From the NCBI GenBank assembly GCA_900642245.1, contig CAAAJI010000373.1, forward strand, positions 40,912 to 53,618: a stretch of DNA of 12,707 nt, in the 5' to 3' direction. Below, one piece after another: positions 1-8,083 of the stretch (positions within the stretch are counted from its first letter, which is position 1; every line of letters begins with the position of its first letter). Under the pieces are notes generated by a model, which ran no database searches, had not been told where the DNA came from, and was given only the letters and a program-made list of their open reading frames with translations. The position numbers and the translations under genes are program-made. Source of the stretch: Fragilaria radians. Its lineage: Eukaryota > Bacillariophyta > Fragilariophyceae > Fragilariales > Fragilariaceae.

Positions 1-1721
1 GGAATAATTCCATTTAAAGAATTTGTGTCCATATAGATGTACTTCATTCCCTTCAACTTGCCGACTTCAGAGGGGATAGTCCCTGAAAGTCTATTCATAT
101 ACAATGCCAATGAAATTAACCTGGTCATATTTCCAAGCTCAGTTGGAATCGTGCCTTTCAAATTGCTATCAGATACATCAAAGGAGTTTAGGTTTTGCAA
201 CAAGCCTAATTCAGATGGTAACGTTCCAGTCATTGAAGAGAAGGACATATCCAGATACCACAAATTTGTAAGCCTAGATATCTCACTTGGTATTGATTGT
301 GAAGGAAAATGTTCAACCCTCCCTAATGACAGATATCTCCATTGACTACTGTTGAAGAAAGCATATCTTCGATCCATAGTAACTCCTTTGTTATGCGATA
401 AAGATAAAACCTTCATCGTATCGGATTCAACAATGGACTTTGGTATGGCTCCACTTAATGCATTGCTGTCTAATTTTAACACTGAGAGCCTAGAGAGATC
501 TGATGGAATGAGACCAATCAAACTATTTGCTTCTGCATTAAGATACCTCAGTCTTGGCAAGAATGTCAAAAGGTTTGATGGCAGAGATCCTTGAAGATTA
601 TTTGCAGAAAGTGAGATTTTTATCACAAGACCTTTCGAGGAACAAGCAATATGAGTCAAGCCCCACTGACAATATGAAATGTCTGATAACCAATCTCGTT
701 GATTATTCCATTGTCTCCCATTTGTGGCAAAATACAAAAGTGACAGTCCATATCGTTGACGTATGGTCGTGTTGTATATGATGTCATTGGCAGAATTGGC
801 AACGGATAAGAGGGCTAGATTCTCTGACGAACAGGAATTCGTATTAGGCATATCGAAATTTAATATCTCCAGAAATGTCTGCCGCAACGAATGGTATCGA
901 CCAACCAGGCACGATGGAATTTCTACTTGATATCCGATACTCTGATAGCAACCATTAAAAACATGATCTATGGAACATGAGTCTGTGGAAGCTTGAGATT
1001 GGCTTGTCATAGCTATACTCACTCCGATGACTATGCCAAAAATGACAAGCAGCAACAAACTCCAGATTAAACATCGACGTCGCCTCAAATTAGCAGCATA
1101 CTTCTCTTCCAGAACCTCCATATCCGGCCAAGAATCCCTCTGTAAGCCGTCAATATTTGTATCAACAATCAATGACTCAGGAGCTTGTCCTTCAGACGGT
1201 GGTGGGTTAATTGTCAAGATGGAATCATTTTCCCTCGAATCTTCTAAGGGCTCATGAGCTATGGAAGGAACATCCAAGTAACTTCGATCATAGTCCTCGT
1301 TATGGTTGCTGAGATAGGTGGCGTAAGCCCCTGGATGAGTTTGTCCTTGAATGGGCTGTACCTTCATCAGACGATGACTGGGCTGGCGTAACAGAGAATT
1401 AGGTGAAGCCACCGCGTGCTCACTCCCACCTCCAAGAGTTGACGAATTAGGAGACGTAGGATTACTTGCCCCCGATAAATCGCTGGAATCAAACAAGTGA
1501 GAAATGTAAGTGCCTTGATTCGCATCTTCTAAATATGGCACACTTCTGCTTTCTATTGCATTCACTGAAAGCATTTGATCGCTTTCTATTGACGACTGCT
1601 GCGACACACGAGATTCATCGTTGGATAGATTGCTAATGCTGCCAGAATCATCGACACTCTGCCTTAGATCACTTCCATAACTACGAAATATGTCTTCTTT
1701 TTCTATGTTGTTGCTACTCAT
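1..1721 (-). CDS. LRR receptor-like single-pass membrane protein, kinase-less (3' end beyond window)
   Basis: The minus strand is open from an ATG at 1721 to base 1, giving 573 full codons with no stop; the 3' end lies outside the window. An in-frame TAA at 1776-1778 with no ATG between makes 1721 the only reasonable start. Residues 1-216 are rich in Ser, Asn, Asp and Gln, look disordered, and end in an Arg cluster (RRRR) just before the membrane. Residues about 217-240 form one hydrophobic span (core LLLLVIFGIVIGVSIAM). With basic residues on the N side, the N terminus is probably cytoplasmic and the C-terminal part outside. Next come a Cys-containing linker and a cap resembling plant LRRNT (W338, W344, C351, W353, C360), then LRR units with the pattern LxGxIPxxL from about residue 363 to the edge. 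NTT, NSS and NMT are possible N-glycosylation sites. No kinase domain is present. The family role is presumably recognition or adhesion at the cell surface (inference); the ligand is unknown. Its paralog lies at 4309-5988 on the other strand. Confidence 0.9.
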   Translation of the reverse strand, partial: MSSNNIEKEDIFRSYGSDLRQSVDDSGSISNLSNDESRVSQQSSIESDQMLSVNAIESRSVPYLEDANQGTYISHLFDSSDLSGASNPTSPNSSTLGGGSEHAVASPNSLLRQPSHRLMKVQPIQGQTHPGAYATYLSNHNEDYDRSYLDVPSIAHEPLEDSRENDSILTINPPPSEGQAPESLIVDTNIDGLQRDSWPDMEVLEEKYAANLRRRRCLIWSLLLLVIFGIVIGVSIAMTSQSQASTDSCSIDHVFNGCYQSIGYQVEIPSCLVGRYHSLRQTFLEILNFDMPNTNSCSSENLALLSVANSANDIIYNTTIRQRYGLSLLYFATNGRQWNNQRDWLSDISYCQWGLTHIACSSKGLVIKISLSANNLQGSLPSNLLTFLPRLRYLNAEANSLIGLIPSDLSRLSVLKLDSNALSGAIPKSIVESDTMKVLSLSHNKGVTMDRRYAFFNSSQWRYLSLGRVEHFPSQSIPSEISRLTNLWYLDMSFSSMTGTLPSELGLLQNLNSFDVSDSNLKGTIPTELGNMTRLISLALYMNRLSGTIPSEVGKLKGMKYIYMDTNSLNGII

Positions 1722-1791
1722 TGATATATGACTCTTGCACACCAGCGAATCGATTCGTTTCAGACTTTTGTGACGTTAAAAATAAAAACGG

Positions 1792-1810
1792 TTTTTTTTG
1801 CCAAAAAAAA
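1792..1810. repeat. T8G / CA8 inverted pair upstream of LRR gene
   Basis: Nine-base arms TTTTTTTTG and CAAAAAAAA are separated by one base, about 70 bp upstream of the minus-strand LRR start codon. Such a poly(dA:dT) tract could act as a nucleosome-free promoter element, but homopolymer runs also arise by slippage. Confidence 0.35.
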
Positions 1811-1993
1811 TCCAGTGTTCAGAATACTAGAGACGTGAACAATAGCACTACTACCCATAAGGTAATGTTTTGCGCACTATTCACATAGGCCGTTAAAATG
1901 TTCCCTTATAGACCCGCAGGAAAATGTGCATGGTCCTTAAAAGTTTAAAACAAACCTGTATGTTGTTGCTACTTTGTTGTTGTTGCCCCTTAA

Positions 1994-2216
1994 AGGGTCC
2001 CTGCTAGATTGCTGAAGCAGTCAAAGAAGACTGTGGGAAAGGTTTCTGCTGCTTTGCCTACTCAAAAGAGGAAGATGCTGCCACAAGATCTGCCCGAAAA
2101 TACTTGCACCTAAGACTGTTGCTGTCATCAATAAAGGCAACTCTACTTATTCGAGCGTTGAGAGAAGTTCAGGGAAGCAAAGGTTCCAACAAAAGTTTGC
2201 AAGAATTGCATATTAA
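1994..2216 (+). pseudogene. Anonymous coding-like patch with a frame change (possible gene fossil)
   Basis: A patch visibly less AT-rich than its surroundings holds two adjacent open stretches in different frames. The first runs 1994-2110 (39 codons, Lys-rich, includes KKTVGKVSAALPTQKRK, stop TAA 2111-2113). The second runs about 2103-2213 (37 codons, includes KTVAVINKGNSTYSSVE and GKQRFQQKF, stop TAA 2214-2216). Both read more like protein than the flanking sequence, and their join near 2103-2110 would need a one-base shift. I do not recognise the family. It may be an exon of a decayed gene or a transposon scrap, or simply chance. A TTG-rich microsatellite (1963-1987) lies just upstream. Confidence 0.2.
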
Positions 2217-2815
2217 TTTCTTATTTCACAAGTTAAATATATTAATATCCTATCTCACTAAATACATGTATAAATTTTCTTCTTGTGCCCAGATACGTTG
2301 TCCATTCCTATTCAGTGTTTCCTGATAACTTAAAATATTTTCTTGAACAGTAGGATTGGCAATTATGATCCAGTATTTTGGTTATAAACTTCCTGATTGT
2401 TGATAATATTGTCATCCCATTCTACTCTTTGAATTTCATCATCATTTGTTACACTTTATTTTTGGAAATGAATCATATCTAACATGTATGTCTCCTCCCT
2501 TAATTCAATCAATAGCAATGTAAAAGAAATGGTTAAGAAATCAAAGTAGTCACTCAGAATGATGGGAAGAGCCTCCCCTAAGATCAAAACTTGATTTTTG
2601 GATTGCAATGCTTCCTCCAATTTTTGCTAAACGGAAAGACAATCTCACATCTCATTTGAGGCAAAGGTGATCCTTAGCTGAAATGATCTGTTCTTGTCAA
2701 GAATTGGAAGCAAGCTATTCATTTTCAAGATTGTTGATGTCAATTTCATGATGGCCATGATGGTTTCTATGATGTGTTAATTTTGTCATCCATGAACGAT
2801 TTTGTGATCATCATA

Positions 2816-2870
2816 GATTGTTCATGTAGAGACAGACGTACCAAGTTTCAAAGAACAATTATGAACAATC
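2816..2870. repeat. Small inverted repeat (10-bp arms)
   Basis: GATTGTTCAT at 2816-2825 is matched exactly by its reverse complement at 2861-2870, with a 35-nt loop. No adjoining gene gives it an obvious role. Confidence 0.35.
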
Positions 2871-3069
2871 CAAAGTCAAAGATGTGTGAAATCAAGGTAA
2901 TTATTTGGAACTTATGCATACAATAAGCGTGTACGTGCGATAAGAATTGACGCTTACCAGAAAAAAAATTAAAAGTGTTGTTGATTGAAAAGAGATGAGA
3001 ATTTCCAGCTGAATGTGATAAGATAAAGGATGTAGATTACTTAAAATAGTGAGAAAATTGAGTTTGTGA

Positions 3070-3232
3070 GTGATTGAAATAAAGTAAATTCAAACTCTGA
3101 TTTCCGCTCTACTCCTTTGAATTCAAGACTTTATTTCGTCCACTCTAATCACTTTTCCTTCTCATTTTCATCCAAGCCCAGCACATTTTCATTCCTTTTA
3201 TTCATTTAGTCTCAACTGTTTATTTCAATCAC
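3070..3232. repeat. Inverted-repeat pair bounding about 160 bp (possible MITE-like element)
   Basis: GTGATTGAAATAAA at 3070-3083 recurs exactly as its reverse complement at 3219-3232. Similarity continues a few bases outward (GTGA beside each arm). A second, imperfect inverted match, GAAATAAAGT...AATTCAAA, lies inside the left arm and about 30 bp further in. Short terminal inverted repeats around a small non-coding core would suit a miniature transposable element, but I see no clear target-site duplication. Confidence 0.25.
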
Positions 3233-3526
3233 ATCACATGTATTTCACCTGGATTTCTCCGTTACATAAAATTTTACTTCCTGTATTTTCTGTGTTTACA
3301 TTGGTTTCGCAAAGCTTTGTTTTGTACCACGCGTATTTTACTTACGAAGAAGATAAAATCAACTAACATGAAGTTTGCCTTGTAACATACGGATACCCAC
3401 TTCAGTGAATGACCCGTTAACTTCATCAGTATGATCCAAAAATAAAGAATTTATGTGTTTCTTTTATGTTAAACCATACGTAAGTAGAAAATATTAAAAA
3501 ATACCGATGTTTATTCGAAACTACAA

Positions 3527-3576
3527 GCAATTAAAATTTGGAATATCGCAGGCAATGAAAATTTGGAATATCGCAA
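3527..3576. repeat. 25-bp tandem duplication, two copies
   Basis: Two adjacent 25-base units (3527-3551 and 3552-3576), each with the core AAAATTTGGAATATCGCA, differ at two positions. This looks like a recent slippage or repair duplication in non-coding DNA. Confidence 0.85.
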
Positions 3577-3962
3577 AGTTGAAAGAATTTTCTTTTCGGG
3601 CAAATGTGCCATATTTTTAGACAATACTCTAAGTACCTTTGAATTATTATACTTCTTTCTTAAATTCTAGTCCTTAGGAATTTATTTGTCTCTTTCTGGA
3701 CATAAATCCTTCCAGCCTCAAGAATGCAGAACAATCTGGGAAGAAAGTATTAATCCTCCTCCTCTTTAAATATGCCTTGAGGTATGACTCTTCAGCTTAA
3801 TTTTATTTATTGAACCAATCATGGTTTCATATGTACTTGCATCTCCATCATTACAAAGAGGTGAATTATCTTGTACTCTTCACTCATGAGAATCTTGATA
3901 GAACTTTGGATTGATGTTTTGCTACAAGTGCTAGATGGAATTCACCACGTCCTCAGTAAAAG

Positions 3963-4030
3963 TGATACTTAGAATACATAACGGCATTGTGATAAATCTG
4001 ATACTTAAACATAACGGCATCGTGATAAAT
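3963..4030. repeat. Tandem duplication of about 33-36 bp, two copies
   Basis: TGATACTTA starts at 3963 and 3999, and ACATAACGGCAT then (T/C)GTGATAAAT follows in both units. The second unit is three bases shorter. It lies about 280 bp upstream of the plus-strand LRR start, so it falls in the probable promoter region; any regulatory role is inference. The duplication is also translated in an 85-90 codon open frame (3935-4207), which I regard as fortuitous. Confidence 0.8.
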
Positions 4031-4194
4031 ATCCCCTCATTCTATGCTTTCATCCTACAAGCAAAAGGGTGCAATAAATTCTGGGTCCTGGTTATGTCTC
4101 AATATCATGTGGAAAGGTCGGCCTGCCATTTTTTCCTAAACGTCCAATATCTTGCGCGATTGCGGTCCTATGTTGCCGATAGTGAACATCACAC

Positions 4195-4265
4195 GAACTG
4201 TGACTAAAAATTACGATCGCTGATACTCCACTTTTTTATATATGGAACTGTGATTAAAAGTTAAC
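4195..4265 (+). repeat. Short direct repeat just upstream of LRR gene
   Basis: GAACTGTGACTAAAAATTA (from about 4195) and GAACTGTGATTAAAAGTTA (from about 4245) are imperfect copies about 50 bp apart, ending roughly 45 bp before the first ATG. They could be paired protein-binding sites or duplication scars. Confidence 0.4.
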
Positions 4266-4308
4266 CTGATTCAATCAAGCGGCAAAATTGCAGCACTTTC
4301 ATGACGTG

Positions 4309-5988
4309 ATGAACATGTCGCGCCTTGGGGGACAAGATCATCATCTTGCTTACGTGATTCATGCCAAGAGGGAACGAAAGGAAAATGATCCAATCAACTT
4401 GGATATTACTTTCTTAAACCATACTCCTTCAGAAGATTCCAGGGAAAACGATTCGATCTTGACTTTGAACCCACCTCCCTCTGAAGGACAAGCGGCTGAA
4501 TCATTGATTGTTGATACTCATATTGACAGCTTACAGAGGGATTCTTGGCCGGATATTGAGATTCTAGAAGAAATATTCGACGCTAAATCGAGAATGCAAA
4601 GATGCTTTGTTTGGGCTGTGATTTCAAGCATAATTCTTGGTATAGTTATTGGAGTAAGCATTGCTATGACAAGCCAAGTGACACAAGCTATTGCTTCCCC
4701 ACCCGAATGCTCCATAGATAATGTTTTAAAAGGCTGCTATCAGAGTATCGGATATCAAGTAGAAATTCCATCGTGTCTGGTTGGTCGATACCATTCGTTG
4801 CGGCAGACATTTCTGGAGATATTAAATTTCGATATGCCTAATACGAATTCCTGTTCGTCAGAGAATCTAGCCCTGTTATCAGTCGCCATTTCCACCAACA
4901 ACGTCGTATACAACAAGACCATCCTTCAGCGATATGGACTGTCACTTTTGTATTTTGCCACATATGGGAGCCTATGGAATAATCAACGAGATTGGTTATC
5001 AGACATTTCATATTGCCAGTGGGGCTTGACTCATGTTGCTTGTTCCACGGAAGGGTTTGTGACAAAAATCTCACTTGCTGGTAATAATCTTCAAGGATCA
5101 CTGCCATCAAACCTTATGGAATTCTTGCCAAGACTGAGCTACCTTAATGCAGAAGCAAATAGTTTGACAGGTCTCATCCCATCAGATCTCTCTAGGCTCT
5201 CAGTGTTAATATTAGACAACAATGCATTAAGTGGAGCTTTACCAAAGTCCATTGTTGAATCAACAATGATAGAAGTTTTATCTTTATCGCATAATCATCA
5301 AGTCATTATGGATCGAAGAAATAGTTTCTTCAATGGTAGTCAATGGAGATATCTGTCGTTAGGGAGGGTTGAACATTTTCCTTCACGAACAATTCCAAGT
5401 GAGATATCTAGGCTTACAAATTTGCGGCATCTGGATATGTCCTTCTCTTCAATGACTGGAACGATACCGTCAGAATTAGGCTTGCTGCAAAACCTAACCT
5501 CCTTGGATATATCTGGTAACGCTATATTAGGCACAATTCCAACTGAGCTTGGCAATATGATCAGGCTAAATTCGTTGATACTACACATAAATGATCTTTC
5601 AGGCACTATCCCTCCTGAAATTGGCAGGTTGATGGGAATGAATTACATGTATTTGGACACAAATTCTTTATTTGGAGTTATTCCAAATGAAATTTGCCTC
5701 TTGGAAAATCTTGTAGAGCTAAGCCTTTCCAACAACAAGTTAACGGGACAACTCCCAGAAGGTGTTACAAAGCTGACGAATTTAGTAGTATTCAAGTTTG
5801 CACCCAACAATTTTGAACGGTTCGTTCCTTCGGATCTTTGCGAGCTGAAGGAAAATGGAAATTTGGTCTCTCTTGGAAATAGCAATAGTATTACTTGTGT
5901 GGACAACTTGGGTGACACTCTTTGTCCTGATTCCTTACTTGAATGCTGCAACAAAACATTCTTGTATTGTAAACTCCAAAATTTATAA
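4309..5988 (+). CDS. LRR receptor-like single-pass membrane protein, kinase-less, N-terminally shortened paralog
   Basis: This is a complete gene of 559 residues if the ATG at 4309 is used (557 from the ATG at 4315). The frame is open back to 4270 but has no earlier ATG, so Met at 4309 is the first eukaryotic start. The cytoplasmic N part is about 98 residues. A single membrane span follows at about 99-122 (core IILGIVIGVSIAM), then a Cys-rich linker, an LRRNT-like cap (W223 and downstream CQW), plant-type LRR units (LxGxIPxEL) from about 245 to 510, and a C-terminal Cys cluster (C530, C539, C546, C547, C554) that should cap the solenoid. One LRR stretch is irregular (around the DRRNSFFNGSQW segment). 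NKT, NGS and NLT are possible glycosylation sites. There is no kinase domain, so signalling would need a partner (inference). It is paralogous to the gene at 1-1721, aligning without gaps from that protein's Met119, and so lacks its first 118 residues. Confidence 0.92.
   Translation: MNMSRLGGQDHHLAYVIHAKRERKENDPINLDITFLNHTPSEDSRENDSILTLNPPPSEGQAAESLIVDTHIDSLQRDSWPDIEILEEIFDAKSRMQRCFVWAVISSIILGIVIGVSIAMTSQVTQAIASPPECSIDNVLKGCYQSIGYQVEIPSCLVGRYHSLRQTFLEILNFDMPNTNSCSSENLALLSVAISTNNVVYNKTILQRYGLSLLYFATYGSLWNNQRDWLSDISYCQWGLTHVACSTEGFVTKISLAGNNLQGSLPSNLMEFLPRLSYLNAEANSLTGLIPSDLSRLSVLILDNNALSGALPKSIVESTMIEVLSLSHNHQVIMDRRNSFFNGSQWRYLSLGRVEHFPSRTIPSEISRLTNLRHLDMSFSSMTGTIPSELGLLQNLTSLDISGNAILGTIPTELGNMIRLNSLILHINDLSGTIPPEIGRLMGMNYMYLDTNSLFGVIPNEICLLENLVELSLSNNKLTGQLPEGVTKLTNLVVFKFAPNNFERFVPSDLCELKENGNLVSLGNSNSITCVDNLGDTLCPDSLLECCNKTFLYCKLQNL
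4735..4874. repeat. Near-identical block shared with 811-950 (inverted), inside the LRR paralogs
   Basis: These 140 bases match the reverse complement of 811-950 at 139 positions. The single difference (4776 versus 909) is a silent TGT/TGC change. The block encodes the linker from CYQSIGYQVEIPSC to the start of ALL, between membrane span and LRR cap. The flanks are much more diverged, so it looks like a conversion tract. Confidence 0.9.
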
Positions 5989-6631
5989 TCGAGGTCTCAT
6001 GATGAATTTTTGAATTCCAGGAAATAAAGCTGTATTAAAGGTTTACTATTATTGATTTGACCACTTCTTCATACATACAAAAAAATCACTATGTTAATCT
6101 CCATGCCAAAAAATTAAATATTGCTTACGCTATAAACTAGTCCACGTTAATTATGGCGGTCATGTTCTTTCACCTATTAATTTATTCTCTACTTGGGTAA
6201 TATCTGGCGTACCATAGGGTGAAAAGGAAGATTAAAAAAATATTCGATAAGCAACTAGTCACTACCAGGGAGACATTTTTGAAGAAATCAATGTATTTTA
6301 GAGGTATTTAAAGCATGAAATCATTGCTACAAATAAAGAGCTAAATTATCACTAGTTTAATTGCATACATTTTTCGTTTAAGAAGTGAAAATGATGAGCA
6401 GTTTCTTGATTTCCTGTTAGGCACGGTATTTTGAATTCATTTCCAGTTATCTTACGAAAGAATCAGTAGTAACCCTGATGGTAAAGCATTTGCAAGAACC
6501 GTAGATACCGCTTGTTGATTCTAATACCAGCACGTGCGTTAAACAGGAGCGAGAGATAATTTCTAGATTTTGAGCTAAGAAATCTTACATTCTTCACTAT
6601 CAAATGAATTACTGAAACAAACCATAATCTT
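5989..6631. other. Spacer after LRR gene
   Basis: AT-rich non-coding DNA. Apart from the AATAAA at 6023 I see no gene, tRNA or clear repeat. Confidence 0.5.
6023..6028 (+). promoter_or_regulatory. Polyadenylation signal AATAAA of the LRR gene
   Basis: A canonical AATAAA hexamer lies 35 bases after the TAA stop (5986-5988) of the plus-strand LRR gene, suitably placed to direct 3' end formation. Confidence 0.5.
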
Positions 6632-6892
6632 ATGGATATTTACCTCATACGGAAAAAATGTTTTCCTCATGTATCAAAGGTGCTTGCCTTAGATGATAAG
6701 GATGCTGGTTTGTTATTGTTTAACGGAACCTATATGAATGCACGTGTGTTAGGATGCATGAAGTTAGTTTATCCTAAATTCGAAATAAAGCAGTATGTCC
6801 CAACGTATTCGAAAAAGAATTTTACATTCACCGTAGGCATCGATTTGATAAATCATTGTATTACTCGCACTTTAACGGTGATCATATCATGA
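6632..6892 (+). CDS. Doubtful small open reading frame (86 aa), no recognised family
   Basis: An ATG-initiated frame of 86 codons in an otherwise stop-rich AT-rich region. The product would be basic, with KKCFPHVSKV near the start, a hydrophobic C-terminal end and no signal peptide or membrane span I would trust. I recognise no domain. It lies between the LRR gene and the transposase-like remnants, so it might be another fossil piece. Its length is not far above chance for this composition. Transcript evidence would be needed before treating it as a gene. Confidence 0.2.
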   Translation: MDIYLIRKKCFPHVSKVLALDDKDAGLLLFNGTYMNARVLGCMKLVYPKFEIKQYVPTYSKKNFTFTVGIDLINHCITRTLTVIIS

Positions 6893-7497
6893 CAAATAAA
6901 GCCGGATTAGGATTATTCTTACTCCTATTATTCATTCTTAATATTGAGCTTTTAGGGATTTTTCACGTATGCTGAGATGTCATGAGTCAATGATATGACA
7001 ATAAACGAGTCCCTACTTGGTATATTGGTAATCATCCTCCACTTCCATGGTTAAGTAAAGAGAGCAATTACCACATCTGATGCTACGACTCCCAAAATGC
7101 TCGACTCAATTATTTCCGGCAATCAAGTTGAAATGACTTGTTGGGTTGATTATTCCTAGTAGGAATAAATGCATTATTTTCATGCTAGATTGACTTACTA
7201 CAGTAGTGTTGGTGTTTGTTTTGCTAAAGGAATAGGTGCGTCAACTACCACATACGTATTGCATTCTCAGGAGCAAATCTGTATGTAATTTGTATATCTT
7301 CTAATGCTTATTCAAAGGTACTCAGAGAAATGAGGGGACAGCAATTTTGGCTTAATCATGATGCTTCCAGATTCATTTATGACTCTTAAATAGGTGACTA
7401 AACATCAGAAAACTGCAGAAACCTTGAGACATGGATTCATATTAGAATTAATTGGGATTTCTACTAGAGTGCCTTTTGAAGATAAACGTGATATCTA
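6893..7497. other. Spacer before transposase-like remnant
   Basis: No gene is seen. The only notable structure is the palindrome at 7150-7168. If the piggyBac reading of the next region is right, the missing N-terminal part of that transposase should fall here, but I could not recognise it in any frame. Confidence 0.4.
7150..7168. repeat. 19-bp palindrome
   Basis: TTATTCCTA, one spacer base, then TAGGAATAA: perfect nine-base arms. It could form a small cruciform or bind a dimeric protein; no gene association is evident. Confidence 0.6.
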
Positions 7498-7734
7498 TTG
7501 GGAGTGATATGTGATGCAAACACTTTCAAACTGGGAGTATATATACAGCTGTCACTTCAAGTATTACAGAAGAAAGAAATGTGGCTTCAATATCAACGAA
7601 GATATTACAGCCAGCATACATCCGAGGGGAAGAAATGGCAATCCGTTTGGTTATCAAGGTTGAACAGATGTCTATTTATTAAGCTTAGTAAATTAGATTA
7701 TATGATGTGTGAATCAAGATCATATGGACATTGA
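7498..7734 (+). pseudogene. piggyBac-type transposase remnant (frame-shifted)
   Basis: Pieces read in two frames match, in the right order, conserved landmarks of piggyBac-like DDE transposases (DDE_Tnp_1_7). KLGVY at about 7528 recalls the KxGVY segment. QRRYY at 7594-7608 is followed one frame over by PAYIRGEEM (7611-7637), together resembling the hallmark KKRRYWPxYIxGDE. KLDYMM with SYG (7690-7731) resembles the KEPDYVM...TYG segment. Spacing between the last two (33 codons) is somewhat short for the family. The frame change at 7608-7611, in-frame stops in the other frames and absence of the catalytic Asp regions show it is dead. I recall these motifs from memory of the family; no search was run. 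The alternative is coincidence in AT-rich sequence. Confidence 0.38.
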
Positions 7735-7795
7735 ATAAAAAGTAGGAGTGAACTTTAAATTTGGTTTTTGATCAACGTATTGAGGTATTTGAGTC

Positions 7796-8083
7796 TTGTA
7801 CCAAAATCAGCGAAATGGCGAAAAACCAACAATCGATTGGATGGCATCAAACCTTTCAATGAAGAAGTTGGTGAAAAATTGGATTCAAGTAGAATTGAAT
7901 AGTCCAAAAATCACAGAAAAGAAGTGCACAAATCCACACAAATTCCATGCAACGTACGACGAGCATGCGAGACAAACGAATAATGCGATTCAAAATTTAA
8001 GGCCTGAGAAACATACGGACAAGAGATGTCCCTGCATGAGATTGTGCAATTGTAATTATTTAAAGAGAGCATTCAATGAGTAA
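7796..8083 (+). pseudogene. Possible continuation of the transposase remnant, Cys-rich end
   Basis: This 95-codon open stretch has no ATG at its start (first codon TTG) and overlaps the F-box start by eight bases. It is Lys/Asn-rich, with HARQTNN and then closely spaced cysteines (KRCPCMRLCNCN). piggyBac-type transposases end in a Cys-rich zinc-binding region, so position and composition would suit a C-terminal remnant of the element at 7498-7734. The match is weak, and the stretch may instead simply be the 5' leader of the F-box gene. Confidence 0.2.

Larger units (their letters stand above)
1722..4308. other. Spacer between head-to-head LRR genes
   Basis: This 2.6-kb AT-rich stretch separates the starts of two divergently transcribed LRR genes, so it should hold both promoters. 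I see no convincing protein gene. It contains a T8G/CA8 inverted pair at 1792-1810, a coding-like patch at 1994-2216, a small hairpin (10-bp arms 2816-2825 and 2861-2870), an inverted-repeat pair at 3070/3219 and two short tandem duplications (3527-3576 and 3963-4030). The open frame at 3935-4207 includes the second of these duplications and resembles nothing I know, so I do not call it a gene. Confidence 0.6.

Noticed and set aside
37..1257. Several plus-strand open frames (37-345, 352-594, 554-781, 1027-1257)
   Set aside because: They are antisense shadows of the uninterrupted minus-strand LRR gene. LRR proteins often leave long open frames on the opposite strand.
3935..4293. Possible upstream exon (frame 3935-4207) spliced to the LRR gene by a GT..TTGCAG intron (4200-4293)
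   Set aside because: The donor falls in phase 1 while the acceptor needs phase 0, so the frame would break, and the upstream product has no similarity to the paralog's N terminus.
4288..4308. Longer LRR protein starting at TTG 4288
   Set aside because: TTG is not a normal start in a eukaryotic nuclear gene; ATG codons at 4309 and 4315 are in frame.
4518..5954. Minus-strand open frames inside the plus-strand LRR gene
   Set aside because: They mirror the shadow frames seen in the other paralog and follow from its coding sequence; no independent signal.
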